A model generated the notes under the pieces. It searched no databases. It worked only from the letters and a program-made list of their open reading frames with translations, and had not been told where the DNA came from. The translations under genes were made by a program, and so were the position numbers. Positions 15,426 to 20,606 of a stretch of 20,606 nt of DNA are shown piece after piece. The stretch comes from DATESZ01 sp035283845 (lineage in GTDB: Bacteria > Desulfobacterota > Syntrophia > Syntrophales > JACQWR01): contig DATESZ010000115.1 of NCBI GenBank assembly GCA_035283845.1, positions 1 through 20,606 on the forward strand. The letters are read 5' to 3'. Positions within the stretch are counted from its first letter, which is position 1, and every line of letters starts with the position of its first letter.

Positions 15426-17111
15426 ATGCCCATCTTCAAGGATGATCTAACGATAGTACTGGCCGGCGAGGCCGGTCAAGGCATTCAAACTATTGAAGCG
15501 CTCCTGACAAGTCTCCTGAAAAGCGGCGGTTATCATATTTTTGCGACGAAGGAGTATATGTCCCGAATCAGAGGAGGGATGAATTCCACGACGCTGCGGG
15601 TCGCCTCCCGGAGGGTGGCCGCACTGCGGGAAAAAATTGACCTTTTGATTCCTCTGCACCGGGAAGCCATGCCTCACCTGAGGCGCCGCCTCACCGAGGA
15701 GACCGTGATCATAGGTGAGCAGGAAAAAATTGGCCATAGCCCCATGATTGATGTTCCCTTTACGAAAATGGCCGTGGAAATGGGAAACAGCGTCTATGCC
15801 AACACCCTGGCTGTCGGAGTATTGGCGGGGTTGCTGAAGATAGACCGGGAAAAATGCCGGCAATTCATTGCCGGGTATTTCGGCAAAAAGAATGAGGAGA
15901 TCAAGGAGAAAAATATCGCAGCGGCTTTAAAGGGCTTCGAGATTGGCGTCGGGCTGACAGGAAAAATTGACATTGAGATGGTCCAGGTTGCCTCAGTCGC
16001 GGAGGAAGCCATGCTGACGGGCGGGGAAGCGGTGGCTTTGGGGGCTTTGGCCGGCGGCTGCAACTACTTTTGCGCCTATCCCATGTCCCCGGGCACTGCC
16101 GTCCTGACCCATATGGCCGCTTATGCAAAATCGGCCGATGTCATCGTGGAACAGGTTGAAGATGAGATCGGGGTGGTGAACATGGCCATTGCAGCCTGGT
16201 ATGCCGGCGCCCGTGCCATGGTGACAACATCGGGCGGCGGCTTTGCCCTGATGACGGAAGGGGTAAGCCTGGCCGGCATGATCGAGACGCCGCTCGTGGT
16301 CCATCTGGCCCAGAGACCGGGGCCGGCTACTGGCCTTCCCACCCGGACGGAGCAGGGGGATCTGAACCACGTTCTTCATGCGGGACATGGTGCATTCCCC
16401 CGCATTATTTTAGCCCCAAAGGACATCGAGGAGGCCTTTTTCCTTTCCCAACAAGCCTTCAATCTGGCCGACCAATACCAGGTCCCGGTATTTATTCTTA
16501 CCGATCAATACCTGATTGATACCTATTACAACCTGCCTTGCTTTAAGATGGATCATCTGCCCGTGGAAAAGCGCTTCGAACGGACGCGGGCAGATTACCG
16601 GCGCTTCCGCATCACGGACTCCGGCATTTCCCCGCGCGGCGTGCCGGGGTTCGGCGATGGGATCGTCTGCGTGGATAGCGATGAACATGATGAAGCCGGC
16701 TATATTACGGAAGATAGTGAAGTGCGTGTCAAGATGGTTCAGAAGCGTCTCAGAAAAGCCGCGGTGGTAAAAAATGCCGCCCTGCTCCCCGCTTTTACAG
16801 GCGCGGAGGATTACGAAACCTTGATAGTGGGATGGGGTTCCACCTATCCGGCGCTTGCCGAGGCGCTGGAGAAGATAGGACGGCCGGCTCTCGCGCAGCT
16901 TCACTTTTCCTGGGTTTACCCGCTGGCGGAAGAAGCGGCGGACTATTTGCGAAAGGCCAGAAATATTATCGTAGTAGAGGGGAATGCTACCGGGCAATTC
17001 GCGACCTTATTGAAACTGATGACGGGGCGGCAAATTGAAAATATTCTGAAATACAATGGCCATCCTTTTTCCGTCGAGGAGCTGGTCCGGGAGATCACGG
17101 CAAGGTGTTAG
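15426..17111 (+). CDS. 2-oxoacid:acceptor oxidoreductase, fused gamma-alpha subunit
   Basis: 561 residues. The gamma domain comes first (about 5-175): TIVLAGEAGQGIQTIEALL and YMSRIRGGMNSTTLRV, ending ANTLAVGVLAGLLKI. It is followed by the alpha pyrimidine-binding domain (about 200-400), with GGEAVALGALAGGCNYFCAY, YPMSPGT, VEQVEDEIGVVNMAIAAWYA and TTSGGGFALMTEGVSLAG. A C-terminal transketolase-like domain is near 450-561. With the beta subunit it oxidatively decarboxylates a 2-oxoacid, using CoA and reducing ferredoxin (or runs in reverse). The gamma-alpha fusion is the KorA-like two-subunit type, and the SPGT form of the YPxTP motif marks a branch whose substrate I cannot name. The stop is 17 bases before the beta start. 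Confidence 0.9.
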   Translation: MPIFKDDLTIVLAGEAGQGIQTIEALLTSLLKSGGYHIFATKEYMSRIRGGMNSTTLRVASRRVAALREKIDLLIPLHREAMPHLRRRLTEETVIIGEQEKIGHSPMIDVPFTKMAVEMGNSVYANTLAVGVLAGLLKIDREKCRQFIAGYFGKKNEEIKEKNIAAALKGFEIGVGLTGKIDIEMVQVASVAEEAMLTGGEAVALGALAGGCNYFCAYPMSPGTAVLTHMAAYAKSADVIVEQVEDEIGVVNMAIAAWYAGARAMVTTSGGGFALMTEGVSLAGMIETPLVVHLAQRPGPATGLPTRTEQGDLNHVLHAGHGAFPRIILAPKDIEEAFFLSQQAFNLADQYQVPVFILTDQYLIDTYYNLPCFKMDHLPVEKRFERTRADYRRFRITDSGISPRGVPGFGDGIVCVDSDEHDEAGYITEDSEVRVKMVQKRLRKAAVVKNAALLPAFTGAEDYETLIVGWGSTYPALAEALEKIGRPALAQLHFSWVYPLAEEAADYLRKARNIIVVEGNATGQFATLLKLMTGRQIENILKYNGHPFSVEELVREITARC

Positions 17112-17128
17112 GGGTGAGGAGGTTTGCT

Positions 17129-17992
17129 ATGGCTGAGAACAAATTTGATTTTGCCCATAAAATAGATATGGCCTGGTGCCCGGGTTGCAGCAATTTTTCT
17201 ATCCGCCGCTCCCTGCTGGCGGCGCTGGACGAGCTGGGTGTTGCCCGGGAAAAAGTGGTCATGGTATCCGGCATCGGCCAGGCGGCCAAGATGCCCCAGT
17301 ATATAAACACCAATTTTTTCAATGGGCTGCATGGCCGGGCGCTGCCTGCGGCTACGGCGGTCAAGGCTTGCAATCCGGGCTTGACCGTTATTGCCGAGGG
17401 CGGCGACGGCGATATGTACGGGGAAGGGGGCAATCACTTCCTGCATGCCACCAGGCGCAATCCCGACATTGCCCTTTTTGTCCACGACAACATGGTCTAC
17501 GGCCTGACGAAGGGACAGGCCTCGCCTACCACGAGAGAGGGCATGGTGACCCCCGTGCAGACGGCCGGGGTCTTTGAAAAACCTGTAAATCCCGTTGCCT
17601 TGGCCGTGGCGCTGGATGTCCCCTTTGTGGCACGCGCCTTCTCGGCAGATTGGGAGAAAACCAGGGACATCATGAAGCAGGCGATCCTCCATCGGGGTTT
17701 CTCTCTGGTAGATATTTTTCAGCCCTGCATTTCCTTCAATAAAGTCAATACCTACTCATGGTATAAAGATAATTCCTATTACCTTAAGGAGGATTACGAT
17801 CCCACTAATAAGACAGCGGCCTTTGCCAAAGCGCAGGAAGAATTGCCTTTCCCCCTGGGTGTTATATACTTGAATAGCGAGCGCGTCCCTTTCGAGGATC
17901 ACCTGCCCCTCTACGCCCATGACAAAAGACCGCTTTACGAGCGGGAAAGGGCATTGGAAAAAATCGCGGCGATACTGAAATCCCGGGTATGA
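17129..17992 (+). CDS. 2-oxoacid:acceptor oxidoreductase, beta (ThDP) subunit
   Basis: 287 residues. MAWCPGCSNFSIRRSL (CPGC at 17-20) is the KorB/PorB N-terminal motif. The thiamine diphosphate/Mg site is GGDGDMYGEGGNHFLHA (GDGD at 92-95), followed by HDNMVYGLTKGQASPTT. This subunit carries the thiamine cofactor and, in this family, normally a 4Fe-4S cluster. The start is ATG 17129, behind AGGAGG (17117-17122); an upstream in-frame start at 17105 would overlap the alpha stop and add unlikely residues. No separate delta ferredoxin subunit is adjacent, consistent with the two-subunit KorAB type. It converges with the aldolase gene, with only 18 bases between stops and no visible terminator. Confidence 0.93.
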   Translation: MAENKFDFAHKIDMAWCPGCSNFSIRRSLLAALDELGVAREKVVMVSGIGQAAKMPQYINTNFFNGLHGRALPAATAVKACNPGLTVIAEGGDGDMYGEGGNHFLHATRRNPDIALFVHDNMVYGLTKGQASPTTREGMVTPVQTAGVFEKPVNPVALAVALDVPFVARAFSADWEKTRDIMKQAILHRGFSLVDIFQPCISFNKVNTYSWYKDNSYYLKEDYDPTNKTAAFAKAQEELPFPLGVIYLNSERVPFEDHLPLYAHDKRPLYERERALEKIAAILKSRV

Positions 17993-18010
17993 ATTTCACT
18001 CCTGCGAAAA

Positions 18011-18982
18011 TTAAGCTTTGCCAGATGAGCCAAGAACCGCTTCGTTTTTGTGCTTGTACATTTTGACGAGTTCGTCTCTGGCAGGACCTAGATATTTTCT
18101 CGGATCGAATTCGCCCGGCGTAGTCGCGAAAACTTCTCTTATCTTCGCCGTCATGGCAAGTCTTCCGTCCGAGTCTATGTTTATCTTGCAAACCGCTGAT
18201 GCCGCTGCTTTTCTCAGTTGCTCTTCCGAAACGCCTACCGCATTATCCATTTTGCCGCCGTACTTATTTATCATCGCGACGTATTCCGGCATTACTGAGC
18301 TCGCGCCGTGGAGTACTATCGGAAAGCCGGGTATCTTTTTTTCTACTTCCTCGAGAATATCGAATCTTAAAGGCGGAACAGACTCTCCCGGTTTAAGTTT
18401 AAACTTGTATGCGCCGTGTGAAGTCCCTATGGAGATGGCCAAACTATCCACACCGGTCTTTTTAACAAAATCCTCAACCTCTTCCGGACGTGTATAATGG
18501 CTTGTTTCATGGCTTACTTCGTCTTCTATGCCGGCCAGCACTCCCAGTTCTCCTTCAACGGTTACATCATATTTGTGAGCGTATTCCACCACTTTTTTTG
18601 TGAGAGCCACGTTGATTTCATATGTGTGGGCGGAACCGTCTATCATAACGGACGAAAAACCGCTTTCTATGCAGGAAACACAAAGTTCATAAGTGTCGCC
18701 ATGATCCAGGTGCAGCGCAACGGGGAGATCAATTCCCGCGGCATGAATGATCTCCATTGCGCCTTTGGCCATGTGCTTGAGAAGTATCTGATTGGCGTAC
18801 TTTCTCGCGCCACTCGAAACCTGAAGGATGAACGGCGATTTCGTTTCTATGCAAGCCCTTACAATGGCCTGTAATTGCTCCATATTGTTGAAGTTATAGG
18901 CAGGTACAGCGTAAGTGCCTTGCATTGCTTTCGCGAACATTTCTCTGGTGTTGACCAGACCTAACTCTTTGTAGGAGACCAT
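18011..18982 (-). CDS. fba: Class II fructose-bisphosphate aldolase
   Basis: 323 residues, typical of class IIB aldolases. It cleaves fructose 1,6-bisphosphate to the two triose phosphates, or the reverse, in glycolysis and gluconeogenesis. The zinc/catalytic motif is ALHLDHGD (H91, D93, H94). VEGELGVLAGIEDEV carries E143/E145, and the later metal and phosphate-binding segments are SIGTSHGAYK and VLHGASSV. The N-terminus YAVPAYNFNNMEQLQAIV is classic. The ATG has AAAGGA at good spacing. It lies alone between the convergent oxidoreductase genes and the REP-like hairpin. Other members of the superfamily act on tagatose bisphosphate, so specificity is by similarity only. Confidence 0.93.
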   Translation of the reverse strand: MVSYKELGLVNTREMFAKAMQGTYAVPAYNFNNMEQLQAIVRACIETKSPFILQVSSGARKYANQILLKHMAKGAMEIIHAAGIDLPVALHLDHGDTYELCVSCIESGFSSVMIDGSAHTYEINVALTKKVVEYAHKYDVTVEGELGVLAGIEDEVSHETSHYTRPEEVEDFVKKTGVDSLAISIGTSHGAYKFKLKPGESVPPLRFDILEEVEKKIPGFPIVLHGASSVMPEYVAMINKYGGKMDNAVGVSEEQLRKAAASAVCKINIDSDGRLAMTAKIREVFATTPGEFDPRKYLGPARDELVKMYKHKNEAVLGSSGKA

Positions 18983-19011
18983 ATCTTTTCCTTTCGCTGC
19001 TTAGTTTTTAT

Positions 19012-19037
19012 GGGGACAGATTTGAAATCTGCTCCCC
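19012..19037. repeat. REP-like palindromic hairpin
   Basis: An imperfect palindrome: GGGGACAGATT (19012-19022) pairs with AATCTGCTCCCC (19026-19037). The stem is 11 bp with one bulged base and a 3-base loop. It sits in the fba/mntH gap (18983-19098). No T-run follows on either strand, so it is not a standard terminator. The GGGGACAGATT core recalls REP elements mobilised by REP-associated tyrosine transposases in deltaproteobacterial genomes (from memory). Only one copy is in this window. Confidence 0.55.
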
Positions 19038-19098
19038 GGATTTACTTTACCAAATACGCGTTGTATTACAAAGAAAAAACAGAAAAAATTTTAGCCTG

Positions 19099-20349
19099 TC
19101 ATCCCAGAGAACTCCATAGAAGCATCCCGTTCAGAACCACGACGATAGCGGCTACGCCCCAGAGCATGACGCGCCCCATGCGGTCGTTGGCGTGTTTTCC
19201 CATCAATTCCTGCGACGAAGTCAGATGGACCTGCAGAAATATTGTCCAGGGAAGCTGGATGCTCAGGAAGATCTGGGAGAGGATCAGGCCGTTGAAGGGA
19301 TTGCCCACCAGGAAGATCGCTGCCGTGCCGATGATCAGGGTAATGCCGATTCCGAACCGTGAATGGGAGTCCTTGGTGTCGTAAGGCTCACCGAACATCC
19401 CCGCCAGGATGCTCCCCCCCGCCATACCGGCAGTGGTACTGGACGCGACCCCGGCAAACAGCAGGGCAACGGCAAAAACCGTGGCGGCGGCACTCCCCAG
19501 CAGGGGCCGGAGCATAGATTCGGCCTGAACAAGATCGGTGACGACGGCGCTGTTTTGGAAAAATACGGCGGCCGCAACCAGAATCATCGCACTGTTTATC
19601 CCCCAGCCGACAAGCATGGAAAAGAGGGTGTCCAGAAACTCATACTTCAATTGGTGGACGATGATCGCCTCGTCCTCGACTTGCCACTGCCTGCTCTGGA
19701 TAATCTCCGAATGGAGAAAAAGGTTGTGGGGCATCACCACGGCCCCGAGCACGCTCATGACAATCGGCACCGACCCCTGGGGTAGGCGAGGCATAACCCA
19801 GCCAACGGCAGCCTGGGGCCACGCAATCGGCACCAGCACGAGTTCAAAAATGAACGACAGGCCAATGAGCGATACAAAGCCGATGATGTATCTCTCGAGC
19901 CGGGAATAGGAATTGGCTAAAATCATAGAGAAAACAACCGCAAGAGTGAGGAGGGCGCCGATCTTGATGGGAAGGTGGAAAAGCATCTGCAGGGCAATGG
20001 CCGCCCCGAGAACCTCCGCCATGGCCGTGGCCACGGCGGCCAGCACCGCCGAAGATAGAACTGTCCGGGATACCCACGGTTTGAGATGGCGGGTTGCCGC
20101 CTCGGAAAGGCATAACCCCGTGACAATTCCCAAATGCGCCGCATTGTGCTGCAGGAGGATGAGCATGGCCGTGCTCAAAGTCACCATCCAAAGGAGGGTG
20201 TAACCGTAGGTAGAGCCAGCCGCCACATTGGCCGCCCAATTGCCGGGGTCAATGAAGCCGACGGTCACGAGCAGTCCCGGTCCCAGATATTTCAGGAAAC
20301 TGGAGACCTGCGGCCGCCGGTGTGGACTTTTTAGATCTGAGACTGCCAT
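19099..20349 (-). CDS. mntH: Nramp-family divalent metal transporter (MntH-like)
   Basis: 416 residues, the usual Nramp length, with about 11 hydrophobic segments; an inner-membrane proton-coupled Mn/Fe importer. The metal site in TM1 is GFIDPGNWAAN (D34, N37). In TM6 it is GAVVMPHNLFLHS (M206, H208), the Nramp rather than the Mg-transporting NRMT pattern, which lacks this methionine. TM10/11 contain GNPFNGLILSQIFLSIQLP. The ATG at 20349 has no obvious ribosome binding site; it lies 39 bases after the stop of the upstream ORF. No MntR or Fur box was identified. Downstream there is a U-rich stretch (19060-19098) without a convincing stem. Confidence 0.93.
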   Translation of the reverse strand: MAVSDLKSPHRRPQVSSFLKYLGPGLLVTVGFIDPGNWAANVAAGSTYGYTLLWMVTLSTAMLILLQHNAAHLGIVTGLCLSEAATRHLKPWVSRTVLSSAVLAAVATAMAEVLGAAIALQMLFHLPIKIGALLTLAVVFSMILANSYSRLERYIIGFVSLIGLSFIFELVLVPIAWPQAAVGWVMPRLPQGSVPIVMSVLGAVVMPHNLFLHSEIIQSRQWQVEDEAIIVHQLKYEFLDTLFSMLVGWGINSAMILVAAAVFFQNSAVVTDLVQAESMLRPLLGSAAATVFAVALLFAGVASSTTAGMAGGSILAGMFGEPYDTKDSHSRFGIGITLIIGTAAIFLVGNPFNGLILSQIFLSIQLPWTIFLQVHLTSSQELMGKHANDRMGRVMLWGVAAIVVVLNGMLLWSSLG

Positions 20350-20388
20350 ATCTTTTGATCATGAGATAAAGGAAATTAGACTGTGGTC

Positions 20389-20606
20389 CTACGAAATAAG
20401 CTCCTTAGCCGTAATTCCTTTTGTGGCTGCTTCAAATGCGCGGAACCAGGCATTGAACGAGCCGTAATCTTCCCTGGCGGAAAAATAGAAAAAGGGCGCC
20501 TTCGCCAAAGTCCCGCGTACCAAATCCTGGTACTCTGATAATCTGGCCTCGCTTACGTCGCGGGCATAAATCGCAGATGCGGCAACGGTCCCGGCAAACT
20601 GACCCT
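20389..20606 (-). CDS. C-terminal fragment of an unrecognised protein
   Basis: The last 71 codons of a minus-strand gene entering from the right edge, ending TAG at 20389-20391. The translation includes GTVAASAIYARDVSEARLSE, KAPFFYFSARED, FNAWFRAFEAATKG and ends ITAKELIS. Codon use and composition match its neighbours, so it is probably a real gene end. I do not recognise the family. It lies 39 bases upstream of the metal transporter on the same strand and might be co-transcribed with it. Confidence 0.6.
   Translation of the reverse strand, partial: GQFAGTVAASAIYARDVSEARLSEYQDLVRGTLAKAPFFYFSAREDYGSFNAWFRAFEAATKGITAKELIS

Noticed and set aside
16410..16997. 195-residue minus-strand ORF
   Set aside because: Antisense shadow of the oxidoreductase alpha gene, with no family resemblance; the plus-strand frame is clearly the gene.
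17993..18010. Bidirectional terminator between the convergent oxidoreductase and aldolase genes
   Set aside because: Only 18 bases, with no inverted repeat.
19060..19101. Possible terminator after mntH
   Set aside because: T-rich on the minus strand but only a 4-bp ACAG/CTGT stem, too weak to call.

Overview
The window looks like ordinary chromosomal DNA from an anaerobic deltaproteobacterium (Desulfobacterota, most like the Syntrophales). This is inferred from gene content and protein style: an scpA-scpB-rluB cluster, a short-type N-acetylglutamate synthase, a CheY-TPR protein, a fused 2-oxoacid:ferredoxin oxidoreductase and a class IIB aldolase. GC content is moderate. I saw no tRNA, rRNA, CRISPR array, insertion sequence or prophage gene. 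Coding density is high, and the longest gap without a gene is about 230 bases.

Layout. (1) Bases 1-3523, all minus strand: the 5' end of an IHF/HU gene at the left edge, then (reading leftward) hup, trpS, scpA, scpB and rluB. This block covers chromosome architecture, tRNA charging, condensin accessory proteins and rRNA pseudouridylation. hup has a clear intrinsic terminator whose U-tract runs into the trpS ribosome binding site. (2) Bases 3706-10303, minus: a tightly spaced run. In transcription order it holds a 43-residue Cys/Gly-rich small protein, a CheY-TPR response regulator, a soluble histidine kinase, nadK, recN, a short-type N-acetylglutamate synthase (GNAT) and mltA. (3) Bases 10367-15198, minus: a glycogen/alpha-glucan utilisation run. 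It holds a DRTGG-domain protein, glycogen phosphorylase and a GH13 enzyme resembling the glucanotransferase half of glycogen debranching enzyme. (4) Bases 15426-17992, plus: a two-gene 2-oxoacid:acceptor oxidoreductase (gamma-alpha fusion plus beta), divergent from the glycogen run. (5) Bases 18011-20606, minus: class II fructose-bisphosphate aldolase, a palindromic REP-like hairpin, an Nramp/MntH metal transporter and the C-terminal end of an unrecognised protein.

Together these suggest a fermentative or syntrophic cell. It mobilises stored glucan by phosphorolysis plus debranching, runs glycolysis through aldolase and oxidises 2-oxoacids with ferredoxin. The CheY-TPR/kinase pair lies immediately downstream of the glycogen run, but nothing in the sequence ties it to glycogen control.

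I found no clearly new multi-gene system. The least explained items are the 43-residue protein with a CxxxCGGGG motif ahead of the response regulator, the AT-rich inverted repeat over its putative promoter, the operator-like palindromes upstream of hup, the DRTGG protein lacking its usual P-loop half, and the REP-like hairpin.
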